Origin: Bacillota bacterium | GTDB taxonomy: Bacteria; Bacillota; Sulfobacillia; JAJZYS01; JAJYTV01 | Reading direction: 5' to 3' | DNA length: 14,782 nt | Assembly: GCA_021810725.1 (NCBI GenBank) | Contig: JAJZIE010000033.1 | Coordinates: 1 to 14,782, forward strand | Shown here: positions 1 through 7,433 of the stretch, in pieces | How positions within the stretch are numbered: the first letter of the stretch is position 1 | Layout: each line of letters begins with the position of its first letter | Program-made: the position numbers and the translations under genes | The notes under the pieces: generated by a model | What the model saw: the letters and a program-made list of their open reading frames with translations, nothing else | Database searches by the model: none | Told to the model about the DNA's origin: nothing

Positions 1-986
1 GGGCCGCTGCGCGGGCGCTCCCGCACCGAGAAGGGGCGCTTGCCGGCCGCCTCGCTGAAGACGCCGGTGACATAGAGCCCGACGGCCTGGCCACGGTCGA
101 TCAGGTGGTTCGCGAGGCTCGCGGTGATCTCGACGGTGCGCTCGAGCACCTCCGTGTCGATGCCGTCCCAGGGGTTGCGCGCGGTGGTGGGGTCGAGGAA
201 GATGGCGGTCTGCGCCGTCGCGACCGTCTCGTAGGTGCGCACGTAGAGATCCCCGCGGCGGGCGCTCTGGCGCCAGTCGATGCGGCGCAGGGGATCCGTG
301 GGCTGGTACGGCCGCGGCCCGAGGTAATGGCTCTGCTCGTCGAGGAAGGAGCGCCCGCGCCGCTCGCCGAGCGGCATGGCCTCCCTGATCTCCGCGTGGA
401 TGTCGTGCAGGCGGGGGTAGCAGAGGAAGTCCGTCTCGCCCGGCAGATCGTGACGCGAGTCCTCCACCCCGAGCGGGTCCGTCAGGTGGACCGCGACGGG
501 CCCGATGCGCTGCAGCCCGCGTTGCGGCACCTGCAGGTCGAGGCGGCGCTCGATCCGCTCGCGCGCCGCGAGCGAAAACGGCAGCAGCAGCACGGCGTCC
601 AGCGGCGAGGTCTGCATGGCGAGACCAGGCGCCTTCACCTTGCGCGAGAGATGCAGCTCAAGGCGCAGCCAGGGCAGCGGCAGGCGGCTTCGGCTCTCCA
701 GCCGGACGCGCAGCTCCACTGGCCGATCCGGGAACACGCGGCGTGGCGCCGCCCGCAGAGAGACCGACAGCGAGCGCCACATCCTCGTCCGGTAGTACCA
801 GGCGACGCGCGAGGTGGCGAAGAAGATGGCCAGCAGGCCCACGAGCAGCCAGTCGCCGCGCCAGAGGGCGTAAAGGAGGGCCACCGCGCCCAAGAGGTCG
901 AGGCCAGGCCGTTCCCAGGCGCGCGACGAGGCAGACCCGTCGCTGTAGGATCGGCGCCGGAAGGTGCCTTCCAGCCTGCTGATCAC
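1..986 (-). CDS. DUF58 domain protein, C-terminus cut by window edge
   Basis: This frame is open from a GTG at 986-984 to the left edge, giving 328 codons without a stop, so the gene is partial. Residues about 28-58 form one or two hydrophobic segments near the N-terminus. The DUF58 hallmark lies at about residues 221-252: a GPRPYQPTDPLRRIDW core followed by SARRGDLYVR, matching the family's 'Y-x-GD-x-RxIxWxxSAR' signature. After it begins a von Willebrand A-like stretch (AIFLDPTTA). The start codon overlaps the stop of the upstream moxR gene as GTGA, so translation is probably coupled; the upstream ribosome binding site is weak. MoxR AAA+ ATPases and DUF58 proteins are a well-known gene pair thought to assist assembly or activation of partner proteins, but the DUF58 biochemical role is not settled. 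Family assignment is firm; function in this organism is unknown. Confidence 0.9.
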   Translation of the reverse strand, partial: MISRLEGTFRRRSYSDGSASSRAWERPGLDLLGAVALLYALWRGDWLLVGLLAIFFATSRVAWYYRTRMWRSLSVSLRAAPRRVFPDRPVELRVRLESRSRLPLPWLRLELHLSRKVKAPGLAMQTSPLDAVLLLPFSLAARERIERRLDLQVPQRGLQRIGPVAVHLTDPLGVEDSRHDLPGETDFLCYPRLHDIHAEIREAMPLGERRGRSFLDEQSHYLGPRPYQPTDPLRRIDWRQSARRGDLYVRTYETVATAQTAIFLDPTTARNPWDGIDTEVLERTVEITASLANHLIDRGQAVGLYVTGVFSEAAGKRPFSVRERPRSG

Positions 987-1936
987 TTGAGGCCCTGGCC
1001 TTCGAAGGGAACCGGAAGTTCCTCGAGCGTCTGGCTGATCACTTCGCTGCGCGTGGTGCCGCCGAGCTCGGCGCTGGCGTCGAGCATGATGCGGTGGGCG
1101 AGCACGGGTTCGGCCAGCCCCTGGACATCGTCGGGCACGACGAAGTCGCGCCCCTCCAAGAGGGCCTGCGCCCGGCAGGCGGCGGTGAGCGCCAAAGTGG
1201 CGCGCGGGCTCGGCCCGAGCGCGATCCCGGGGCGGGTGCGCAGGGCCCGCGTCACCGAGACGATGTACTGCAGCACCGGTTGCGAGACCTCGATGTCCTG
1301 GACGGCGCGCTGCAGGGCGAGGATGCCCTCCGCGTCCGTGACGGGCTCCACCGACGGCAGGAGGTCCTGGCCGGCGCCGCGGCGCACGAGCTCGCGCTCG
1401 GACTCCTCGTCCGGGTAGCCGATCGCGATGCGCAGCAGGAAGCGGTCCAGTTCGGCCTCGGGCAGGGGGAAGGTTCCTTCCTGCTCGATCGGGTTCTCGG
1501 TGGCGAGGACAAAGAAGGGCCTGGGCAAGGCCATCGTGTCGCCGTCGATGGTCGCCTGGCGCTCCTGCATCGCCTCGAGCAGGGCGGACTGGGTGCGCGG
1601 CGTCGCGCGGTTGAGCTCGTCCGCCAGGAGGACGTTCGTGAAGACGGGGCCGGGACGGAAGTCGAAGCGCTCGTCGCGCCGATTGTAGACGTTGAGACCC
1701 GTGACGTCCTGCGGCATCAGGTCCGGGGTGCACTGCAGGCGCTGGCTCTCGAGCGAGAGGGCGCGCGACAGGGCGCGCACGAGCATGGTCTTGCCGACGC
1801 CGGGCACGTCCTCCAGCAGGACATGGCCGCCGGCGATGAGACCGGTGAGGACCCGTTCGATGACCGGCCGCTTGCCCACGATGACCTTTTCCACCTCGTC
1901 CACGATGCGGTGGCCGAGTTCCTTCATCTCCGACAT
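983..1936 (-). CDS. MoxR-family AAA+ ATPase
   Basis: A 317-residue protein of normal length for cytoplasmic MoxR ATPases. Walker A is DVPGVGKT at residues 43-50, Walker B is VLLADE at 102-107 followed by NRATPRTQSALLEAM, sensor 1 is ATENP around residue 148, and the conserved PEAELDRF with the arginine-finger region follows at 160-166. MoxR proteins are chaperone-like ATPases that act with DUF58 and often VWA-domain partners on metal-cofactor insertion or complex assembly. The ATG at 1936-1934 has a perfect AGGAGG at 1943-1948, six bases away, which fixes the start. The DUF58 gene follows with a GTGA overlap, and the DppB-like permease gene ends 57 bases upstream, so it may be co-transcribed with the permeases or have its own promoter. 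The protein targets cannot be told from the sequence. Confidence 0.95.
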   Translation of the reverse strand: MSEMKELGHRIVDEVEKVIVGKRPVIERVLTGLIAGGHVLLEDVPGVGKTMLVRALSRALSLESQRLQCTPDLMPQDVTGLNVYNRRDERFDFRPGPVFTNVLLADELNRATPRTQSALLEAMQERQATIDGDTMALPRPFFVLATENPIEQEGTFPLPEAELDRFLLRIAIGYPDEESERELVRRGAGQDLLPSVEPVTDAEGILALQRAVQDIEVSQPVLQYIVSVTRALRTRPGIALGPSPRATLALTAACRAQALLEGRDFVVPDDVQGLAEPVLAHRIMLDASAELGGTTRSEVISQTLEELPVPFEGQGLK

Positions 1937-1993
1937 CTGACGCCTCCTGACCTGCCAACATGAAGGAGTACGCTGCCTGGGGCTTGGCCCCTG

Positions 1994-2908
1994 CTAGCCG
2001 AAGCGGATCCGGGGATCCGCCGCCGCGGAGAGGAGATCGGTGAGCAGGTTGAGCGCCACGGTGACGATGCCGACCACCATGACGAGGTTGAGCACGGTCC
2101 CGTAGGCCCGCGTGAACAGCGCGCCCATCAAGGCGCCGCCGATGCCCTGGACGCCCATGTAGGCCTGGACCACCATCAGGTTGCTGAGCAGCACGGGGAA
2201 CGACATGCCCAGGATCGAGAGCAGCGGCAGGACCGAGTTGCGCACGACGTGGCGGCGGATCACGAGGCGCTCCGTCTGGCCCTTGGCCCTGGCGGTGCGG
2301 ACGTAGTCGGAGAGCAGGGACTCCTCCATCGCGGCCCGCAGGTGGATCGACCAGCCCGCCACCGTCGTGAGCGCCACGGTCAGGACGGGGATGCTCATGT
2401 AGAGGGCCCAGTCGCCGAGGCCCTGGTTGCCCAGGTAGCCAGGCGGCACGAGGGGAATCCAGCCGAGTTCCATGCCGAGCCACCAGTAAAGCAGCTCCGC
2501 CAGCCAGAACGAGGGGAACGCGTAGAAGAGCTGCGCGAGAAAGCTCGTGATGCGATCGAGCCAGGAACCGGGGAAGCGGGCCTGCCGGATCGCGACCGAC
2601 ATGGAGATCGCGAGGCCCAGGCCGCCGCCGAGAGCCAGGAGCAGCAGCGTCGACGGGAGGGCCCCGAAGGCGCCCGAGAGTCCTCCGGCAAAGAGCAGCC
2701 GCAGCCAGACGAGATATTGCTGAGGCCAACCGAGGTCCAGGCCCAACATGCGGTCGAGTGCCCGCACCTTGGCCGGTGTGGCTTGACGCCCCAGAAGGAT
2801 GCTGCCGGGGTCGCCGGGATAGAGCTTCATCAGGAGGAAGATCACGACGCTGACCGCGATCAGGCTCAGGATCGCTTGGGCGACCCGCGTGGCCGCGTAG
2901 CGCGTCAT
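1994..2908 (-). CDS. ABC peptide/nickel-type transporter permease, DppB-like
   Basis: A 304-residue integral membrane protein of typical DppB/OppB length. It opens with the family's N-terminal helix and PGDP motif (residues about 12-34), has a periplasmic loop, and then five further hydrophobic segments. The cytoplasmic EAA-like coupling loop is DYVRTARAKG at 201-210 with RRHVVRNSVLPLLS after it, and the protein ends with the typical ADPRIR tail at 297-302. It would form the membrane channel with the DppC-like partner encoded just before it. The ATG at 2908-2906 overlaps the partner's TGA as ATGA and has only a weak ribosome binding site, pointing to translational coupling. The same frame stays open far upstream, giving a spurious 1157-codon frame; only this part has the family features. 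Substrate (oligopeptide, dipeptide, nickel or sugar) cannot be decided. Confidence 0.93.
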   Translation of the reverse strand: MTRYAATRVAQAILSLIAVSVVIFLLMKLYPGDPGSILLGRQATPAKVRALDRMLGLDLGWPQQYLVWLRLLFAGGLSGAFGALPSTLLLLALGGGLGLAISMSVAIRQARFPGSWLDRITSFLAQLFYAFPSFWLAELLYWWLGMELGWIPLVPPGYLGNQGLGDWALYMSIPVLTVALTTVAGWSIHLRAAMEESLLSDYVRTARAKGQTERLVIRRHVVRNSVLPLLSILGMSFPVLLSNLMVVQAYMGVQGIGGALMGALFTRAYGTVLNLVMVVGIVTVALNLLTDLLSAAADPRIRFG

Positions 2909-3789
2909 CGGATCGCCGCCCCACGCCCAAGGCGCGGGCTCATGGCCCGGCGCAGGCCCTCCATCATGGAGAACACGGATATGATCAGCGCGGCGCAAAG
3001 GATGCCCGGCGGCAAGATCAGCCACCAGTCGTTGTAGGAGATGTATTGGAGACTCGCCCCGATCATCGACGGCCAGTTGGTGGCGGGGAAGAGGCCCACG
3101 CCGAACGCCGTGGCCAGTGCGATGAAGAGGACCGAGCTTCCGAACTGCGTCGCGAAGCAGGCGGCTATGGTATCGAAGGAGTTGGGCAGGATGTGCCGCG
3201 CAAGGACCTGGGTCCGCGTGAGGCCCTCGGCCGTGGCGGCCTCGACGTACGGCATCTCTCGGACCAGGATGACGCGTGTCCACACGAGCCGGGCGGTCGA
3301 CGGCCAGAGCGTCAGCGCGACGATGCTCATCAAGGTGTAGACGTTCTGGCCGAACAGCGACTGGACAATGATGATGGGAATGATCTGCGGGATGCTGAGC
3401 ACGGCATCGGCCGTGCGCATCAGGGGCCCTTCCAGGGTGCGCTCCATCGCTGCCAGGAGTCCCGCGACGACGCCGAGTCCGGTCGCCACGATCGCCGTGA
3501 CGAAGCCGGTGATGATGGGGAGACGCCCGCCCAGCATGAGTTCCCAGAGGTTGTCGCGTCCTAGCGCGTCGGCGCCCAGCGGGAAGCCGGGGCCCGGCGC
3601 TTTCAGCATCGCGGCCACGTCGTACGCCGCGCTGCGCCGCCAGACGACGGGACCGTAGAACGAGAAGAGGATCAGGAAGAGGAGCAGGCCAAGGCCGATC
3701 CAGAAGTCGGGCTGCCTTGCGAGCCGCCGCCACGGCCTCGCTCCGGCTGGGGTCGCATGCGCCTGCGCGACATGTTGTGTGGCGAGCAA
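2905..3789 (-). CDS. ABC peptide/nickel-type transporter permease, DppC-like
   Basis: A 294-residue membrane protein with the OppC/DppC layout: a basic N-terminus (RPWRRLARQPDFW), a first transmembrane helix at about 31-49, then the OppC-type motif FPLGADALGRD at 69-79 and LGGR at 86-89, followed by the transport domain. The cytoplasmic EAA loop is EAATAEGLTRTQVLARHILP at 183-202. I chose the TTG at 3789-3787 because GGAG at 3798-3801 lies eight bases before it; an upstream TTG at 3843 would add 18 hydrophobic residues and has no good ribosome binding site, but cannot be excluded. The gene precedes the DppB-like gene, the reverse of the usual B-then-C order. No ATPase or binding-protein gene is linked on this strand, so the energising subunit must be encoded elsewhere. 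Confidence 0.88.
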   Translation of the reverse strand: MLATQHVAQAHATPAGARPWRRLARQPDFWIGLGLLLFLILFSFYGPVVWRRSAAYDVAAMLKAPGPGFPLGADALGRDNLWELMLGGRLPIITGFVTAIVATGLGVVAGLLAAMERTLEGPLMRTADAVLSIPQIIPIIIVQSLFGQNVYTLMSIVALTLWPSTARLVWTRVILVREMPYVEAATAEGLTRTQVLARHILPNSFDTIAACFATQFGSSVLFIALATAFGVGLFPATNWPSMIGASLQYISYNDWWLILPPGILCAALIISVFSMMEGLRRAMSPRLGRGAAIR

Positions 3790-3797
3790 CCGCACCA

Positions 3798-3801
3798 CTC
3801 C
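3798..3801 (-). promoter_or_regulatory. Ribosome binding site deciding the DppC-like start
   Basis: GGAG on the minus strand (CTCC on the plus strand), eight bases before the TTG at 3789. It is the only reasonable ribosome binding site near the five candidate TTG/GTG starts between 3843 and 3787. Confidence 0.45.
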
Positions 3802-4009
3802 AGAAAAGACACATTGCAGCAAGTAGAGGAAACTTCTGCACAAACGCTGGCAATCCTGTAGCCGTTGGGGCGTCCGCTGCCCATCGGACAGGACGGACCC
3901 GGCGGATACGCGCCCTGAGCGTCACCGCGCGGCAGGTCCGCCCTGCGCCCGGATTCTTGACGAGGGCATGGTCCGATTTAATGGCGGCCTTAGAACGCTT
4001 GTGTATCTT

Positions 4010-4023
4010 GTGTCCAGAGACAC
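4010..4023 (+). other. Small hairpin just before the htrA ribosome binding site
   Basis: GTGTC at 4010-4014 and GACAC at 4019-4023 can pair around a CAGA loop. An alternative pairing of CTTGT at 4007-4011 with ACAAG at 4026-4030 would reach into the ribosome binding site that starts at 4028. It could influence mRNA stability or translation of the protease gene; this is only a structural observation. Confidence 0.35.
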
Positions 4024-4027
4024 GAAC

Positions 4028-4034
4028 AAGGAGG
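4028..4034 (+). promoter_or_regulatory. Ribosome binding site of the htrA-like gene
   Basis: AAGGAGG, very strong. An ATG at 4037 is only two bases away, too close for efficient initiation, while the in-frame ATG at 4046 is eleven bases away. This favours the second ATG. Confidence 0.75.
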
Positions 4035-4045
4035 TTATGGCCAGC

Positions 4046-5146
4046 ATGCGACCTAAGGTACTGCTCTCTGTGCTGGGCGTCGCCCTGCTGAGTTCCTTGG
4101 CGACGCTTGGCGTGTCGTCCGTGCTGGGCACGCCGACGCATGTGCCGATCGTCACGGCGCAGAGCAGCCAAAGCGTCCCGATCACGACGTCGACCATCCC
4201 CGACATGGTCGCCCAGACCAACCCCGCTGTCGTACAGATCAACGCGATCCAGACCCAGACGGTGCAGCAGTCGTTCGGCTTCGGCTTCGGAACGGCGCCG
4301 CAGACCGAAAGCTCGTCGGTGCTCGGCAGCGGCTTCATCATCTCGTCGAGCGGTGATATCGTGACGAACGACCACGTCGTCAACAACGCGCACGACATCA
4401 CCGTCAACGTGCTCGGCTACTCGACGCCCTTCAAGGCGACGGTGGTCGGCACCGACTACAACCTCGACCTGGCGCTTCTCAAGATCACGGCGCCGAAGCC
4501 GCTTCCGTACCTGACCTTCGCGGATCCCTCCAGCATCCAGATCGGCCAGTTTGTCGTCGCGATCGGCATGCCGTACGGCCTCAGCCACACGGTGACGTCC
4601 GGCGTGGTGTCGGCGCTCGGCCGCCCGCTGCAGATCGGCAACCGCTCCTACCGGGACCTCCTGCAGACCGACGCGGCGATCAACCCCGGCAACTCCGGCG
4701 GACCTCTTTTGAACCTGCAGGGCCAGGTGGTCGGCGTGAACACCGCCGTCAACACGCAAGGCCAGGGCATCGGCTTCGCCATCCCGGTCAACACGGTGAC
4801 GCAGGCCCTGCCTTACCTCGAGCAGGGCAAGTCGGAGCCTGAGCCGTGGCTCGGCGTGGCGGTCGAGGACGTCGCGACGGCGCAGTACATCCCGCAGGGC
4901 TTCACCGGCAGCAGCGGCGTCCTGATCGACCAGGTGGTGTCCGGCAGCCCGGCTGCCAAGGCCGGCATCCAGGCCGGTGACGTGATCGAGGCCTTCAACG
5001 GCCAGCCGACCCCGACCACCGACAACCTGATCGAGGACGAGTACAGCGTGAAGGTCGGTCAGACCGTCACCCTCAAGCTCTGGCACCAGGGCTCGATCGA
5101 GACCGTCCAGGTCACGATGGGCAACATGCCGAACCAGGGCAGCTGA
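4046..5146 (+). CDS. HtrA/DegP-like trypsin-family serine protease with one PDZ domain
   Basis: A 366-residue protein. Residues about 5-27 form an uncleaved-looking signal anchor, so the protease probably sits on the outer face of the membrane. A Thr/Ser/Gln-rich linker (about 38-90) leads to the S1C protease domain. The catalytic triad is visible: His110 in TNDHVV, Asp141 in NLDLALLK, Ser217 in NPGNSGGP. A single PDZ domain spans about 268-357, with PWLGVAV and the carboxylate-loop region and SPAAKAGIQAGDVI. This is the common one-PDZ layout of membrane-anchored HtrA proteins in Gram-positive and related bacteria, which degrade or refold damaged envelope proteins. An ATG at 4037 would add three residues; an ATG at 3968 would add 26 but lacks a spaced ribosome binding site. 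It is transcribed alone: divergent permeases to the left and a strong terminator to the right. Which stress system controls it is not visible. Confidence 0.95.
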   Translation: MRPKVLLSVLGVALLSSLATLGVSSVLGTPTHVPIVTAQSSQSVPITTSTIPDMVAQTNPAVVQINAIQTQTVQQSFGFGFGTAPQTESSSVLGSGFIISSSGDIVTNDHVVNNAHDITVNVLGYSTPFKATVVGTDYNLDLALLKITAPKPLPYLTFADPSSIQIGQFVVAIGMPYGLSHTVTSGVVSALGRPLQIGNRSYRDLLQTDAAINPGNSGGPLLNLQGQVVGVNTAVNTQGQGIGFAIPVNTVTQALPYLEQGKSEPEPWLGVAVEDVATAQYIPQGFTGSSGVLIDQVVSGSPAAKAGIQAGDVIEAFNGQPTPTTDNLIEDEYSVKVGQTVTLKLWHQGSIETVQVTMGNMPNQGS

Positions 5147-5167
5147 TCGGACCGGATCCAGGCGGAC

Positions 5168-5197
5168 GGGGCGGGCACGCACGTGCCCGCCCCTTTT
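5168..5197 (+). terminator. Rho-independent terminator after htrA
   Basis: A perfect GC-rich inverted repeat: GGGGCGGGCAC at 5168-5178 pairs with GTGCCCGCCCC at 5183-5193, with a four-base loop, followed by TTTT at 5194-5197. It lies 21 bases after the protease stop codon. Confidence 0.9.
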
Positions 5198-5327
5198 CCA
5201 TGGATCGCGGCGGCCTGAGGCATAATGAGCGGCAGGGATTGCCGAGCTTCCGATCACACCTCGGCGCAGGTGCGGTCGACCATACGGCGAAGCCTCCACG
5301 GTGCGCACTTTTACTCGCGAATGTGAC

Positions 5328-5333
5328 AAGGAG
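5328..5333 (+). promoter_or_regulatory. Ribosome binding site deciding a TTG start
   Basis: AAGGAG lies nine bases before the TTG at 5343. The GTG at 5301, which would lengthen the protein by 14 residues, has no such site before it, and the added residues would spoil the lipoprotein signal peptide. Confidence 0.75.
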
Positions 5334-5342
5334 CCGAGATTC

Positions 5343-7349
5343 TTGCAGCGTGCACGTCTTCTGACCACCCTGGCGGGCCTTGCCGCCGCAACGTTCGTTT
5401 TGGGCGGCTGCGGCCTCAGCGCGCAGACGGTCGGACCAGTCGCCGAGCCCTCGGCGACCGTCCGCACGCCGATCGTCCAGACGATCTATACGGCCGTGGA
5501 CTTCGTCGGCCGCCACGGCGTGCTGGCCGGCTACGAGCAGAGCTTGAGCGGCGGTCCGACGACCGCGACGCAGACGGTGGAGACCGTGCCCCGGACGAGC
5601 GAGATCCTGCGCACGTCGGACGGGGGACGGACATGGCAGAGAACGTCCCTCGGCAACTGGCAGGTCCTGGCGCTCGACATGGTCACGGCTAGGGTCGGGT
5701 ACCTGACGGCTATGGGTCTCGACGGCGGCTACGCCGTGCTGCGCACCGCGGATGGCGGCCGCAGCTGGCGGCGGGTGGAGCGGCTGCCGTTCCAGCCGAC
5801 GATCGTTGGCGTGTTCGGCCCTGCGAAACTGCTCGTGCTGTCGGGTGGACGGCTCTGGTCGACCGAGGACGGCGGCCGGACATGGCGCAGCTTGCGACTT
5901 GGCGTTCCCGGTATCGCGGCGGCGGATTTCTCGTCGCCTCTCAAGGGTTACGCCGTCGCCGGCACGAGCATCCTCGCAACCGAGGACGGCGGCGTTCACT
6001 GGCAACGGAGCTACAGCCTGCCGCGGACCCTCGCGCTGCAGCTCGGACCCGCCACCGGAGCGACGATCGACGTGCCGTCCGGCGGGCGGGGCTGGGCATC
6101 CTTCACCCTTTCCGCCTGCTGGCCAGGCGGCTGCCCCAACGTGGTCCTGCATCAGGACCTGGGTGGCGCCTGGCGGATCGTGAGCGGCGAGGACGCGGGT
6201 CCCCTGGGCGGCGTCGCGGCATCCGAGGACCGCTTTCCCGGCGGGGCCCTGTCGCTTTGGGCCACCGGACCGGAGTCCGCGGTCTGGAATGGCGCGGGCG
6301 GCCTCTGGCAGACCGCCGACGGCGGCGCCACTTGGCAGGAGATCGGCGCTGCCAAGGCGCATCAGCCGAGTCCGCCGTTCGTGGCGGTCAGCGGCGCGCG
6401 GCCGGGCGATATCTGGGCGGTGGGACAGGACCAGTGGGGCGGCTACCTCCTGCACGACACGGAGACAGGCTGGCAGCAGGTGCGGCCCGAGCCCTTCCCG
6501 GTCTCGGCCGTGGACTTCGTCACGAGGCAGGTGGGCTATGGTATCGGCCTCAGCTGGAACCCGCACGCCATTGTGGGCACGAGGGACGGGGGGCGCTCCT
6601 GGAGGATGCTGTCCCCGGCCGGTAGCGGCTTGCCGATCGCCCTCGACTTCCTGAGCCCTGACCACGGCTACGTGGTCACCGCGGGGTCTGGCGGCACCCT
6701 CTTCGAGACCGCGGACGGCGGCCGGACCTGGCAGACGGTCGCCAGCTTCGCTTCGCCGGCGGCGGCCCTCACGTTCCGCAGCGCTACGGAGGGCGCCGTG
6801 CTGCTCGAGACCGGTCCCGGCTGGCCGCTTCAGTTCGCCCTGCGCGAGACGGCGGACGGGGGCGCGACGTGGAACGCGGGCGGCATCCCGAGAACACTCA
6901 AAGACGCGCTCGCCACCGCGACCCCTATCGACGTGACGTCCGCCTCGGCTGTCCTGCCGAGCCCAGTCGACGGCTATTTCCTCGCCCTTGTCGGTGGCGA
7001 CCCGGAGCTCTGGCAGCTGCGGGCGGGCAACTGGTCGGCGCTTTCTGTGCCGCCCGGCGAGGCGTCGCGCGGCAATGGGCCCGAGCAGTACCAGGGCGGC
7101 GCGATGGCCGAGGGGCCGAAGGGCGACCTCTGGCTCGCGCTGCAGCCGGCCTGGACGGGGGCACCCGTGCGGATTATGCGGCGCCAGGCGGGAGCTTGGC
7201 AGACCTATGACCTGCCGCTGCCTGTGCGCCTCAACCTGCCGGCGGGGAGCCAGGCGATCTCGGTCTTCGGCCCCGACGATGCCGTGCTCCTCACGAACAT
7301 CGGCCCCATCGAGACGACGGATGGTGGCCAAAGCTGGCAGAGACCTTGA
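5343..7349 (+). CDS. Asp-box (BNR/YCF48-like) repeat lipoprotein, beta-propeller
   Basis: A 668-residue exported protein. The N-terminus is a lipoprotein signal peptide with lipobox LGGC, so Cys23 would be the lipidated residue. The rest carries nine good Asp-box motifs of the form T-x-D-G-G-x-(T/S/H)-W, starting near residues 91, 135, 174, 213, 324, 413, 456, 503 and 658, and degenerate ones near 271 and 372. Asp-box hairpins mark the blade turns of sialidase-, sortilin- and YCF48-type beta-propellers; no sialidase catalytic residues (FRIP arginine motif) are evident, so an enzyme is not supported. With at least nine blades' worth of repeats it may form one large or two smaller propellers, acting in binding or in envelope complex assembly. 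It stands alone behind the htrA terminator and converges with the sedolisin gene. Molecular function is unknown. Confidence 0.85.
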   Translation: MQRARLLTTLAGLAAATFVLGGCGLSAQTVGPVAEPSATVRTPIVQTIYTAVDFVGRHGVLAGYEQSLSGGPTTATQTVETVPRTSEILRTSDGGRTWQRTSLGNWQVLALDMVTARVGYLTAMGLDGGYAVLRTADGGRSWRRVERLPFQPTIVGVFGPAKLLVLSGGRLWSTEDGGRTWRSLRLGVPGIAAADFSSPLKGYAVAGTSILATEDGGVHWQRSYSLPRTLALQLGPATGATIDVPSGGRGWASFTLSACWPGGCPNVVLHQDLGGAWRIVSGEDAGPLGGVAASEDRFPGGALSLWATGPESAVWNGAGGLWQTADGGATWQEIGAAKAHQPSPPFVAVSGARPGDIWAVGQDQWGGYLLHDTETGWQQVRPEPFPVSAVDFVTRQVGYGIGLSWNPHAIVGTRDGGRSWRMLSPAGSGLPIALDFLSPDHGYVVTAGSGGTLFETADGGRTWQTVASFASPAAALTFRSATEGAVLLETGPGWPLQFALRETADGGATWNAGGIPRTLKDALATATPIDVTSASAVLPSPVDGYFLALVGGDPELWQLRAGNWSALSVPPGEASRGNGPEQYQGGAMAEGPKGDLWLALQPAWTGAPVRIMRRQAGAWQTYDLPLPVRLNLPAGSQAISVFGPDDAVLLTNIGPIETTDGGQSWQRP

Positions 7350-7389
7350 GCGGCATGAAGCGGGACACGGGGGAACGACAGATAACAGC

Positions 7390-7418
7390 GGGGAGCCGTC
7401 CAAAAAGGGCGGCTCCCC
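7390..7418. terminator. Shared hairpin between convergent genes
   Basis: GGGGAGCCG at 7390-7398 pairs with CGGCTCCCC at 7410-7418. The stem extends by a T-G and two C-G pairs to a five-A loop. It sits between the stop of the Asp-box lipoprotein (7349) and the stop of the sedolisin (7434) and can serve transcripts from both sides. The flanking T runs are short (TT on the plus side), so termination may be partial. Confidence 0.75.
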
Positions 7419-7433
7419 TTCGAGTCTGAGCGG

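Larger units (their letters stand above)
3790..4045. other. Divergent intergenic region between permease operon and htrA
   Basis: These 256 bases must hold the promoters of the leftward permease-moxR-DUF58 unit and of the rightward htrA-like gene. I see no convincing -35/-10 pair on either strand. On the plus strand a TTGACG at 3957-3962 stands only 14 bases before TTTAAT at 3977-3982, which is too short for a standard sigma-70 site. Nothing in the region looks like a separate coding gene. Confidence 0.5.

Noticed and set aside
105..1963. Long plus-strand open frames opposite DUF58 and moxR
   Set aside because: They are antisense to genes with clear domains, have low-complexity Arg/Gly/Ala-rich translations and no ribosome binding sites.
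1977..1993. GGGGC-TTG-GCCCC hairpin between dppB-like gene and moxR as terminator
   Set aside because: Five base pairs, three-base loop and no U tract; too small to support termination.
3957..3982. TTGACG and TTTAAT as a promoter for htrA
   Set aside because: The spacer is only 14 bases, too short for a standard sigma-70 promoter.
5221..5226. CATAAT as -10 element for the Asp-box lipoprotein gene
   Set aside because: Good -10 match, but no -35 match at 16-18 bases and no extended -10 TG; too weak to list as a feature.
1994..5467. A 1157-codon open frame on the minus strand
   Set aside because: Only its last 304 codons have family features (DppB-like). The rest is antisense to htrA and overlaps the DppC-like gene in another frame, with Arg/Ala/His-rich sequence typical of GC-rich shadow frames.
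5343..7349. Sialidase (neuraminidase) activity for the Asp-box protein
   Set aside because: Asp boxes occur in many propellers; the catalytic FRIP arginine and Tyr/Glu pair are not recognisable.
5112..7403. A 763-codon minus-strand frame opposite the Asp-box lipoprotein
   Set aside because: The plus strand has signal peptide, ribosome binding site and nine repeat motifs; the opposite frame is compositionally random and crosses the htrA terminator.
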